DNA of 6,240 bases from QQUD01 sp039029915 (lineage in GTDB: Bacteria; Chloroflexota; Anaerolineae; Promineifilales; Promineifilaceae). Made by a program: the position numbers and the translations under genes. Of this stretch, positions 1 through 5,731 are shown in pieces; positions within the stretch are counted from its first letter, which is position 1; the number at the start of each line of letters is the position of its first letter. The DNA lies in contig JBCCFD010000461.1 of the NCBI GenBank assembly GCA_039029915.1, positions 1 to 6,240 of the forward strand, in the 5' to 3' direction. A model generated the notes under the pieces. It saw only the letters and a program-made list of their open reading frames with translations, was not told the origin of the DNA and made no database searches.

Positions 1-33
1 AAGAAACATTATCTGGGGAGGCATATTAAGGAA

Positions 34-66
34 ATTGGGGACTGGGGATTGGGGATTGGGGATCGG
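34..66 (+). repeat. 7-bp G-rich tandem repeat (ATTGGGG), G-quadruplex-capable
   Basis: Four consecutive heptamers, ATTGGGG, ACTGGGG, ATTGGGG, ATTGGGG, fill 34-61, and a degenerate fifth unit (ATCGG) follows. The four GGGG runs are separated by exactly three bases, which matches the canonical intramolecular G-quadruplex pattern on the + strand. One more GGGG lies at 14-17. Short heptameric tandem repeats of this look are known in intergenic DNA of cyanobacteria and other environmental bacteria. A role in expression of the phosphatase gene starting at 123 is only possible. Confidence 0.85.
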
Positions 67-72
67 TACATG

Positions 73-120
73 TCTCAATAGCTCAATCTCTCAATAACCT
101 AATCACCCAATAACCATCAC
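73..120 (+). repeat. 8-nt periodic degenerate repeat, G-free leader
   Basis: Six successive 8-nt units can be read: TCTCAATA, GCTCAATC, TCTCAATA, ACCTAATC, ACCCAATA, ACCATCAC. The array ends two bases before the ATG at 123. After G81 there is no G until the start codon, so this leader cannot hold a Shine-Dalgarno sequence. The first gene must start by another route (SD-independent or leaderless), or transcription begins within the repeat. The periodicity is visible directly; any function is inference. Confidence 0.65.
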
Positions 121-122
121 TC

Positions 123-1124
123 ATGAACCCACTCCTTCAAAAAATCATCCAACTACACAACCTTATTCGGGACGCCGTCGTGCAAGCTTGCGAAACGGCC
201 GTTCTTGAAGAGCTATCAGCCATTGCTCATGACGACGTCGGCGATACGATTTATGCCATTGACAAAGTGAGTGAAGAGCGGCTTATTGACTACTTTGCCC
301 GCCACGTGGCGCCCGAAGAATCGCTCATCTTAATTTCGGAAGGGCTAGAAGAGGGTGAGGTGGTGCTGCCCCACGGCACGCCAGCCGAAGAAGCCAAATG
401 GCGCATTATTGTCGATCCCATTGACGGGACGCGGGGAATAATGTACCAGAAGCGGAGCGCTTGGATCTTAACCGGCGTTGCCCCAAACAAAGGCCCAGAA
501 ACGAACATTCAAGATATTACGCTAGCTGTTCAAACAGAAATCCCGCTCATTAAGCAGCATCTGTCCGATCAAATTTGGGCAGAGCGTGGTCAGGGCGTTC
601 AGGCAGTCCGACATAATCGCCTTACGGCTGAGGAACGGCCGTTGCGTTTACGGCCGTCGCAAACACCTACCATAGCCCACGGCTTCGCCTCTGTTGCACG
701 ATTTTTCCCGGGTGTTCGAGAAGAGATTGCCGCCATTGACGAAGAAATTGTCTTAGGGGCTTTAGGACCAGTTCAAAAAGGGAAAACCCACTGTTTTGAA
801 GATCAATACATCTGCACGGGCGGACAGCTTTATGAGCTCATGGCGGGGCACGACCGCTTTGTAGCCGATTTACGCCCAGTCATGGAGCAGATCATTGCTC
901 AAAAAGGATTGGCTCTTGGCATTTGCTGCCATCCGTACGACATTTGTACTGAATTGATTGCTCGAGAGCTTGGGATCATCGTGACGGATGAATATGGAAA
1001 CCCGCTAACCGTACCGCTCAATTTAGACCACGACGTGAGCTGGGCGGGTTATGCGAATCAAGGCATTTTTGAGCAAATCAATCCACTTTTAGATTCAGCG
1101 CTTCGAAAACGAAATTTATTATAG
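123..1124 (+). CDS. Inositol monophosphatase family protein
   Basis: This 333-residue protein belongs to the Mg2+-dependent, Li+-sensitive phosphatase superfamily (inositol monophosphatase, archaeal-type fructose-1,6-bisphosphatase, 3'(2'),5'-bisphosphate nucleotidase). The metal-binding signature DPIDGTRG lies at residues 98-105, preceded by the acidic SEG motif with E73. The second motif is at about 270-296 (PYDICTELIARELG, then VTDEYGNPL). There D273 replaces the Asp of the usual WD-x-A-G motif. At 333 residues it is longer than typical IMPases (about 260-280), with extra sequence around 120-180. No signal peptide is visible, so it is probably cytosolic. The ATG at 123 is kept because it is the first in frame and the N-terminal helix fits the family, although no Shine-Dalgarno is present. 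It precedes a histidine phosphatase by 6 bp. The substrate (inositol phosphate, sugar phosphate or PAP) cannot be fixed from sequence. Confidence 0.88.
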   Translation: MNPLLQKIIQLHNLIRDAVVQACETAVLEELSAIAHDDVGDTIYAIDKVSEERLIDYFARHVAPEESLILISEGLEEGEVVLPHGTPAEEAKWRIIVDPIDGTRGIMYQKRSAWILTGVAPNKGPETNIQDITLAVQTEIPLIKQHLSDQIWAERGQGVQAVRHNRLTAEERPLRLRPSQTPTIAHGFASVARFFPGVREEIAAIDEEIVLGALGPVQKGKTHCFEDQYICTGGQLYELMAGHDRFVADLRPVMEQIIAQKGLALGICCHPYDICTELIARELGIIVTDEYGNPLTVPLNLDHDVSWAGYANQGIFEQINPLLDSALRKRNLL

Positions 1125-1130
1125 GCATTT

Positions 1131-1697
1131 ATGAGTCCCTTTTATCTCATCAGACACACGCAGGTTGAAGTCAAACCAGACATCCCTTCGACGGAATGGC
1201 TGGTTTCGGAACACGGCCGTATTCAAACCCAGAAGCTTGCTGCCCAAATTGACCCATTGCCCACCTTGATTTTGACCAGCATCGAACCCAAAGCAATCAA
1301 AACGGGTGAGATTTTAGGGGAAATTTGGAACGTTCCTGTGGAAAATTTCCCTAATTTACACGAGCATGAGCGGGGTAAAAACAACTTTATTTCAAATAAG
1401 CAAGCGTGGCATCAGATGGTGGCCGACTACCTAAAAAATCCAAATGAGTTAAGAATGGGGAGAGAGACGGCCGTTGAGGCCGCACAACGATTAGAAACAG
1501 CTATCAAGTCTGCACGCACCCAATTTCCGCATGAGTTAATTGCATTTGTGACACACGGTCGCATTTTGACCGTCTTCGTTGCTCAACACAACAGCATTGC
1601 TCCCGTTCAATATTGGCGAGACCTCACACTACCAGCCGCTTTGCAACTTAATTTGATTGACTACAAACTCCAATCCACAATCAATCTATCGCAATAA
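1131..1697 (+). CDS. Histidine phosphatase (phosphoglycerate mutase-like) family protein
   Basis: This 188-residue protein is a single-domain member of the histidine phosphatase superfamily. The N-terminal phosphohistidine motif LIRHT has R8 and H9, the nucleophile. The second catalytic block near the C-terminus is FVTHGR, with H142. The usual S-S-P-x-x-R-A-x-x-T segment appears in a diverged form at 50-58 (SIEPKAIKT), with Glu and Lys in place of the common Pro and Arg. E78 or E80 in LHEHE could serve as the acid/base residue. Length and lack of targeting signals fit a cytosolic phosphatase of the CobC/SixA/PhoE-like group; the substrate is unknown. It starts 6 bp after the inositol-phosphatase-like gene with only a weak AGG before the ATG, which suggests translational coupling in one operon. 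Its TAA stop overlaps the T-run of the terminator of the convergent reductase gene. Confidence 0.85.
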   Translation: MSPFYLIRHTQVEVKPDIPSTEWLVSEHGRIQTQKLAAQIDPLPTLILTSIEPKAIKTGEILGEIWNVPVENFPNLHEHERGKNNFISNKQAWHQMVADYLKNPNELRMGRETAVEAAQRLETAIKSARTQFPHELIAFVTHGRILTVFVAQHNSIAPVQYWRDLTLPAALQLNLIDYKLQSTINLSQ

Positions 1698-1727
1698 AAA
1701 AGAGTAGAAGAATAAATCTCCTACTCT
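1696..1727 (-). terminator. Intrinsic terminator of the flavoprotein reductase gene
   Basis: Arms AGAGTAG (1701-1707) and CTACTCT (1721-1727) form a perfect 7-bp stem. The stem continues, after an A/C mismatch, into a 3-bp AGA/TCT helix with an ATAAA loop. Read on the - strand the hairpin is followed directly by a run of five T (complement of A1696-A1700), then A, T, T. It lies about 36 nt past the reductase stop. The + strand side lacks a T-run, so it suits the - strand gene better. Confidence 0.75.
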
Positions 1728-1763
1728 CATCGATTAACTTCTCAAAATCGCTTCAAATAATAA

Positions 1764-3140
1764 CTATTCCAGCGGTTTCAAATCATCCAAAATCCATGGC
1801 ATCAGCTCAGCCACAGTGGGATGCGTCAGCACGGCTTTGCGGAACAGCTTATAAGAGGCCCCCGTCAGCATAAATGGCGTAAACATGTTAATGATTTCAT
1901 CACCGCCGACACCCAAAATAGTGGCCCCAAGAATTTCTTCTGTATCCGCATCGACAATCAGTTTTACCAAACCGGCCGTCTCATCTTTTTCTTTAGCGCG
2001 AGAAATATACTTCATGGGACGCGTGGCCATTAAAACGTTCTTGCCGCTTTTACGCGCTTCTTTCTCGCTCATACCAACCCGACCCAATGGGGGATCGATA
2101 AACATAGCGTAGGTGACTAAACGGCCGTCTATATTTCGGTCACCGCTTTGGGTGTAAAAGTCCCAGAACGTCTCCCCATCATTCACTGAAGTGTGTGTAA
2201 ATGCTCCACGGCCGTTAACATCGCCAACTGCAAAAATGTGCGGCACGTTGGTTTGCGTAAAGCCATTCACAGGAATATAGCCCCGCTCGTTAACCTCAAC
2301 ACCAGCCGCTTCAAGATTGAGCTTGTCGCTATTAGGCACACGCCCAATCGCTAGCAACAGGTGCGATCCATTAACAGTTTTTTCTTCACCATCAATCTGA
2401 TAAGTAACCGTGATATCCTGTGGGGCTGCTTGAGCTAGTTTTTCAACCCTGGCCCCGGTCACCACGTTAATGCCCTCGGACTCAAGCACCTCCTGAGCGG
2501 CTTTAGCGATGTCTTCATCCTCACGGAACATGAGGTGGGCGCTCCCTTCAAGTATGGTGACTTCGCTCCCTAATCGACGGAATATTTGCGAAAATTCCAT
2601 ACCGATGTAGCTACCTCCCACAACAATCAAATGTTTAGGCAGCTCAGTCAGATCAAGCAAACGGGCATTATTAAGCCATTCGACCTCATCAATCCCTGGG
2701 ATGGGCACCACCCGCGGGCGTCCACCAACATTGAGGACAATCGTCTCCCCTTCGATGAGTTTATCTCCAACCCGAACTGTTTTATCAGATTCAAATTGAC
2801 CATATTCAGCATAGAAATCAACATTATCCATGCCGCGCAGCCAACCCTCCATCCCTTTTGAACCACCGTGACGAATATTGTTTTGGCGTTCCATAACTTT
2901 ATCAAAGTCAACCGTAAAGTCGTCTACATTAATGCCAAAGTCAGGACCACGGCGGGCCATGTGGGCAGCTCGCGCGCTGGCCACCATCGTTTTAGTTGGG
3001 GTACAGCCATAGTTCACACAAGAACCACCAACGCGACCACCTTCAACGATCGCGACTGATTTCCCTGCACCAACCAGTCGAGGCACTACGGTCCCCGTTG
3101 CCTGTCCTGTTCCAATCCATATCACATCATACTTTTTCAT
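1764..3140 (-). CDS. FAD-dependent pyridine nucleotide-disulfide oxidoreductase (mercuric reductase/dihydrolipoamide dehydrogenase-like)
   Basis: This 458-residue class I flavoprotein disulfide reductase has full family length. The N-terminal FAD Rossmann motif is GTGQATG (10-16). The redox-active pair C41-x4-C46 sits in GGSCVNYGCTPTKT. The second dinucleotide-binding fold has GGSYIG (175-180), with E198 at the end of the next strand, which favours NADH over NADPH. The FAD-contacting AVGDV is at 304-308. The C-terminal dimerisation domain ends with HPTVAE, giving the His440-Glu445 catalytic dyad. It lacks the N-terminal heavy-metal-binding domain and the C-terminal Cys pair of true MerA, so mercury reduction is not supported. 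No lipoyl-complex genes are nearby. It is a cytosolic redox enzyme of unknown substrate, possibly a thiol- or stress-related one (RclA-like proteins are an alternative). The ATG is supported by a good Shine-Dalgarno. The gene is monocistronic, with its own terminator. Confidence 0.9.
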   Translation of the reverse strand: MKKYDVIWIGTGQATGTVVPRLVGAGKSVAIVEGGRVGGSCVNYGCTPTKTMVASARAAHMARRGPDFGINVDDFTVDFDKVMERQNNIRHGGSKGMEGWLRGMDNVDFYAEYGQFESDKTVRVGDKLIEGETIVLNVGGRPRVVPIPGIDEVEWLNNARLLDLTELPKHLIVVGGSYIGMEFSQIFRRLGSEVTILEGSAHLMFREDEDIAKAAQEVLESEGINVVTGARVEKLAQAAPQDITVTYQIDGEEKTVNGSHLLLAIGRVPNSDKLNLEAAGVEVNERGYIPVNGFTQTNVPHIFAVGDVNGRGAFTHTSVNDGETFWDFYTQSGDRNIDGRLVTYAMFIDPPLGRVGMSEKEARKSGKNVLMATRPMKYISRAKEKDETAGLVKLIVDADTEEILGATILGVGGDEIINMFTPFMLTGASYKLFRKAVLTHPTVAELMPWILDDLKPLE

Positions 3141-3151
3141 GAGAGTTACTA

Positions 3152-3160
3152 TTCCTTCTT
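3152..3160 (-). promoter_or_regulatory. Shine-Dalgarno of the reductase gene
   Basis: On the - strand AAGAAGGAA ends 11 nt before the ATG at 3140. It is one of only two clear Shine-Dalgarno sequences in the window and supports the chosen start. Confidence 0.6.
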
Positions 3161-3161
3161 A

Positions 3162-3212
3162 AGTAATTCACTAAATATCTTCTAAAAACAACAATTTAAG
3201 ATATGAATTACT
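3162..3212. repeat. Imperfect inverted repeat upstream of the reductase gene
   Basis: AGTAATTC (3162-3169) pairs with GAATTACT (3205-3212), and ATATCTT (3175-3181) pairs with AAGATAT (3198-3204). Together they give 15 base pairs interrupted by a five-base bulge on one side, around a 16-nt AT-rich loop. It lies just upstream of the reductase ribosome binding site. It could be an operator or a 5'-UTR hairpin; there is no evidence to choose. Confidence 0.6.
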
Positions 3213-3216
3213 GTCA

Positions 3217-3270
3217 GGAGAACAAAATCTTTTACTGAGCTGTTTTATTTTTAAAACCTTTTTGTTCTCC
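3217..3270. repeat. Inverted repeat with nested hairpin in the divergent spacer
   Basis: Perfect 11-bp arms GGAGAACAAAA (3217-3227) and TTTTGTTCTCC (3260-3270) enclose 32 nt. Inside lies a second hairpin, GTTTTA (3242-3247) with TAAAAC (3252-3257) around a TTTT loop. Neither strand has a T-run directly after it, so a standard intrinsic terminator is not indicated. Confidence 0.65.
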
Positions 3271-3292
3271 ACTTTGAAGCGTTGCTTATTTT

Positions 3293-3336
3293 GATTTTTT
3301 CCTACATTCGCTTAGATGCGGCATGAGGAAAAAATC
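3293..3336. repeat. Long hairpin-forming inverted repeat
   Basis: Perfect 11-bp arms GATTTTTTCCT (3293-3303) and AGGAAAAAATC (3326-3336) continue inward through CAT/ATG and CGC/GCG helices with small internal loops, to a TTAGAT loop. On the + strand TTTCTTTT follows, so it could act as a + strand terminator. However, no + strand gene precedes it, because the left neighbour is transcribed leftward from 3140. Its role is unknown. Confidence 0.65.
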
Positions 3337-3358
3337 TTTCTTTTCGATTGGTTAGCGT

Positions 3359-3390
3359 GATTAGCGGCCTAAGCTTGTCGAAGGCTTCAC
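3359..3390 (+). repeat. 32-nt direct repeat, copy 1
   Basis: Starts GATTAGCGGCCTAAGCTTG and ends GTCGAAGGCTTCAC. It matches copy 2 at 31 of 32 positions (A versus G at the 13th base), with 50 bp between the copies. The core AGCTTGTCGAAGG belongs to a type of short interspersed repeat seen in intergenic DNA of many environmental bacteria (recognised from memory, not searched). Confidence 0.85.
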
Positions 3391-3411
3391 CCATAGCCTG
3401 TTCCACTTCGA

Positions 3412-3426
3412 CTTCGACAGGCTCAG
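3412..3426 (-). repeat. Inverted partial copy of the 32-nt repeat core
   Basis: CTTCGACAGGCTCAG is the reverse complement of the repeat core CTGAGCTTGTCGAAG with one mismatch. It lies between the two direct copies and could pair with either of them to form alternative hairpins. Confidence 0.7.
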
Positions 3427-3440
3427 CCTCCGTTATGTTT

Positions 3441-3472
3441 GATTAGCGGCCTGAGCTTGTCGAAGGCTTCAC
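3441..3472 (+). repeat. 32-nt direct repeat, copy 2
   Basis: Second copy, 82 bp downstream of copy 1, with one difference. The two copies and the inverted core form a compact repeat cluster immediately upstream of the helicase gene. Only two direct copies exist and there are no further spacers, so this is not a CRISPR array. Confidence 0.85.
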
Positions 3473-3492
3473 TCCCCATCCACACCAATTCA

Positions 3493-3521
3493 TTGACAAT
3501 TGGCAATTGAGAACTGACAAT
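3493..3521 (+). promoter_or_regulatory. Candidate promoter of the helicase gene, within a TGACAATT repeat
   Basis: A perfect TTGACA (3493-3498) is followed after 17 nt by GACAAT (3516-3521), which matches four of six bases of TATAAT. TGACAATT itself occurs twice (3494-3501 and 3515-3522), 21 bp apart. If used, transcription would begin at about 3528-3529, on or next to the ATG, giving a leaderless mRNA. That agrees with the lack of a Shine-Dalgarno. The repeat nature of this stretch means the match could be fortuitous. Confidence 0.3.
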
Positions 3522-3528
3522 TAGCCCA

Positions 3529-4908
3529 ATGGAAAAGCAGGAACCAAGCGCAAAATTTATCGGCGGGACGATCGTTTTAAATAATCTTGACCCAAACACG
3601 GCCGTTCCTTCGCCATTCCAACGCCTTAACCACAAATACCGCTGCCCCGCCATCCATTATCACAGCATCCAGCCTTGGCTCAACCAAAACCAAATCCGCA
3701 ATTCAATCCCTCGCTGGCGCAATTTAGAGCTTACTGCACACGACGGCCGTTCTCCTCACGGCTATCAGCTAGAAGCACTCAAAGCGTGGCATACGGCCGA
3801 TCGCTGGGGCACAGTCGTGCTACCAACTGGGTCAGGCAAAACGTTTGTCGCCATGCGGGCTATTCAGGAAACGGCCGTTCACACTCTCATCATTGTGCCC
3901 ACAATCGACCTGCTGCATCAATGGTATGCACGGCTTGAGAACGTATTTCAGATGCCCATTGGCGTCTGGTATGGGCAAGAAAAAGAGATTCAGCCTATCA
4001 CCGTAACCACCTATCCGAGCGCTTGGGCACACGCTGAAACGCTGGGCAACCAGTTCAAACTGCTTATCTTTGATGAAATTCATCACCTGCCGGCCCCAAA
4101 CTGGCATGAAATTGCCTTGATGTGCGCTGCGCCGTGGCGCTTAGGCCTCACCGCTACCTACCCAGATGAGTCTGATATTGAGCGTCAGAGCCTGCTGGCA
4201 GAATGTGTTGGTCCCGTTGTCTATCGCAAACGGATTGATGAACTGACTGGCAAACAGCTGGCTGAGTATCGCACTGAACGAATTCGGGTTAATTTAACGG
4301 CCGTTGAGCAAGCCAACTACGATAATGCCCACGGCACCTACACTGGCTATATGCGCACAGCCAAACTGCGTGAGCGGTATGGGGCCTACTGGTGGAATGA
4401 AATGACGCGCCGCAGTGCTTATGATCAATCCGCTCGTACTGCCAAGGTGGCCGAACTCCAGCTCAAAGAGATTGTGCATCAGGCAAAAGAAAAACTACAT
4501 GTCGTCGGTCACCTGCTCAAAGAGCACACCGACCGACCCATGCTCATTTTTACAGCTCACAATCGGTTTGCATATGCCATTGCCCGCCACTATTTGATTC
4601 CGGTTATTACCCATCAAACAAAAGCGGCGGAACGAAAAGCTATCCTAGAAGGTTTCAAAGACGGTACCTATAGGGCCATTGTAACCAGTAAGGTGCTCAA
4701 TGAAGGAATTGACGTACCTGAGGCAAAGGTGGCTGTTGTGCTTGGGGGCAGCAGCACGGCCCGAGAGTATGTGCAGCGTTTAGGGCGCATTCTCCGCAAA
4801 AAAGGGAATACTGAGGCGATTCTGTATGAAATTATTGCCCGCGGCACGGTGGATGAAGGGATCGCCCAACGGCGTCGCAATAAAGTAAAGTATCATTTGA
4901 AAAAATAA
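3529..4908 (+). CDS. XPB-like DEAD/DEAH-box superfamily 2 DNA helicase
   Basis: This 459-residue helicase is of the XPB/Rad25 (ERCC3-like) type, which unwinds or remodels damaged DNA using ATP. The N-terminal part (about 10-50, FIGGTIVL then KYRCPAIHYHSI) resembles the damage-recognition region of archaeal and bacterial XPB proteins. Motifs in order are: GYQLEAL (78-84), Walker A PTGSGKT (99-105), IVPT (122-125), Walker B DEIHH (182-186), LTAT (207-210), TSKVLNEGIDVPEA (386-399) and the arginine-finger motif QRLGRILRKK (416-425). The stretch 260-310 between the two RecA-like folds corresponds to the XPB thumb. DEIHHLPAP closely recalls the XPB DEVH box. There is no nuclease fusion and no Bax1 (DUF790) partner gene in the window, although archaeal XPB usually has one. 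The ATG lacks a Shine-Dalgarno, but the N-terminal motif begins at once, so the start is sound. Five residues of sequence encode T-A-V or D-G-R at ACGGCCGT sites. It is likely co-transcribed with the Nudix gene. Confidence 0.9.
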   Translation: MEKQEPSAKFIGGTIVLNNLDPNTAVPSPFQRLNHKYRCPAIHYHSIQPWLNQNQIRNSIPRWRNLELTAHDGRSPHGYQLEALKAWHTADRWGTVVLPTGSGKTFVAMRAIQETAVHTLIIVPTIDLLHQWYARLENVFQMPIGVWYGQEKEIQPITVTTYPSAWAHAETLGNQFKLLIFDEIHHLPAPNWHEIALMCAAPWRLGLTATYPDESDIERQSLLAECVGPVVYRKRIDELTGKQLAEYRTERIRVNLTAVEQANYDNAHGTYTGYMRTAKLRERYGAYWWNEMTRRSAYDQSARTAKVAELQLKEIVHQAKEKLHVVGHLLKEHTDRPMLIFTAHNRFAYAIARHYLIPVITHQTKAAERKAILEGFKDGTYRAIVTSKVLNEGIDVPEAKVAVVLGGSSTAREYVQRLGRILRKKGNTEAILYEIIARGTVDEGIAQRRRNKVKYHLKK

Positions 4909-4924
4909 TTCTAAGGTGAGGCAC

Positions 4925-4931
4925 AGGGGAG
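4925..4931 (+). promoter_or_regulatory. Shine-Dalgarno deciding the Nudix gene start
   Basis: AGGGGAG ends five bases before the ATG at 4937. This favours 4937 over the in-frame GTG at 4916, whose upstream sequence has only TAAG. A second purine-rich stretch, AAGGTGAG, lies at 4913-4920. Confidence 0.65.
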
Positions 4932-4936
4932 ACAAA

Positions 4937-5668
4937 ATGACCAACAAACCATTTCCAGAAACAAAAGAAACATGGCAAACGGCCGTTTATGAGGGCATGG
5001 GGTTGACTGTTGAAAACGGCCGTTTGCTTTATGCCGCTCGCCAATTTACCTATAGCGAACTCAAAGCATGGTTTAGGGCGAGTTTCAGCGAGGGCTACCA
5101 TCCAGATTTTGGGCCAGCCTTACAGCGCAATGCCATTGGCTTTGCAGATTGGGTGTATGGAAGTGGGGGTGAGCCAAATTGGGCAAGGTCTGATGAGCAG
5201 CAGCATCGCTATCGGAATAGTTTGCCTAAAAAAAGAATGGGAGCCGGGGCGTTGATCATGGATGAAGACGGCCGTATTCTCCTCGTTGAACCCACTTACA
5301 AACCGGTTTGGGAAATTCCTGGGGGCGTTGTTGAACAGGACGAATCGCCACGCGACTGCTGTCAGAGAGAAGTCAAAGAGGAGCTAGGGCTTTCGCTACC
5401 GTTTGAAGAATTACTCATCATCGATTACAACACGCCAACAGATGCGAAAAGCGAATCTCTGATGTTTATTTTTGACGGGGGGACTTTAAAGTCTTCAATA
5501 ATCAAGCAAATCAAACATGATGCCGAGGAGTTAGAATCTTATCAATTCTTCACGCCTAACCATTTACCAAAAGCAATGACCCTATCATTAAAGAATCGAA
5601 TATTAGCCGCTTGGCAGGTAAAAGTGCAGGGTGGCAATCGATATATTGAAAATGGTTTAGGCAATTAA
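4937..5668 (+). CDS. Nudix hydrolase with unrecognised N-terminal extension
   Basis: This 243-residue protein (counted from the ATG at 4937) contains a complete Nudix box: G130, E136, then R144-E145, E148-E149 and G151. It matches G-x5-E-x7-R-E-U-x-E-E-x-G-U fully, so it should bind Mg2+ and hydrolyse a nucleoside diphosphate linked to another moiety. The Nudix fold runs from about residue 101 (MGAGALIMDEDGRILL) to about 230. The first 100 residues are not part of it. They are predicted soluble, rich in aromatic residues (W and Y), and match no family I recognise. Typical stand-alone Nudix enzymes are near 140-170 residues. An alternative GTG start at 4916 would add seven residues. It follows the XPB-like helicase by 28 bp, so the two probably share a transcript and a DNA-repair or nucleotide-sanitising context. 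The substrate is unknown. Confidence 0.87.
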   Translation: MTNKPFPETKETWQTAVYEGMGLTVENGRLLYAARQFTYSELKAWFRASFSEGYHPDFGPALQRNAIGFADWVYGSGGEPNWARSDEQQHRYRNSLPKKRMGAGALIMDEDGRILLVEPTYKPVWEIPGGVVEQDESPRDCCQREVKEELGLSLPFEELLIIDYNTPTDAKSESLMFIFDGGTLKSSIIKQIKHDAEELESYQFFTPNHLPKAMTLSLKNRILAAWQVKVQGGNRYIENGLGN

Positions 5669-5683
5669 AAGAATGTACGTTGA

Positions 5684-5715
5684 GATTGGGCCAAGCTTTA
5701 GAGCTTGGCCCAATT
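5684..5715. terminator. Strong hairpin after the Nudix gene
   Basis: Perfect 13-bp arms ATTGGGCCAAGCT (5685-5697) and AGCTTGGCCCAAT (5702-5714) enclose a TTAG loop. A flanking G-T pair can close the base. It begins 16 nt after the Nudix stop. Neither strand has a T-run after it, so it is not a textbook intrinsic terminator. Its placement between convergent genes still makes transcript termination or 3'-end protection the simplest reading. Confidence 0.55.
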
Positions 5716-5731
5716 GTAGGATATATGGGGG

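Noticed and set aside
1764..3140. Open frames of 60-90 codons antisense or out of frame to the reductase
   Set aside because: All are inside a gene with complete family motifs, and none shows a conserved domain; they are shadows.
3359..3472. CRISPR array
   Set aside because: There are only two direct copies with one spacer, an inverted core copy inside that spacer, and no cas gene nearby.
3141..3528. tRNA, riboswitch or insertion sequence in the spacer
   Set aside because: No cloverleaf, no recognised riboswitch core, no transposase frame and no terminal repeats with target duplications were seen; only the listed repeats and hairpins.
3423..3653. 76-codon open frame on the - strand at the start of the helicase gene
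   Set aside because: It lies across the repeat cluster and antisense to the well-supported helicase N-terminus, and shows no recognisable family.
4916..4936. GTG start adding seven residues to the Nudix protein
   Set aside because: The ATG at 4937 has a much better Shine-Dalgarno (AGGGGAG) at proper spacing, and the added residues are the translated binding site.
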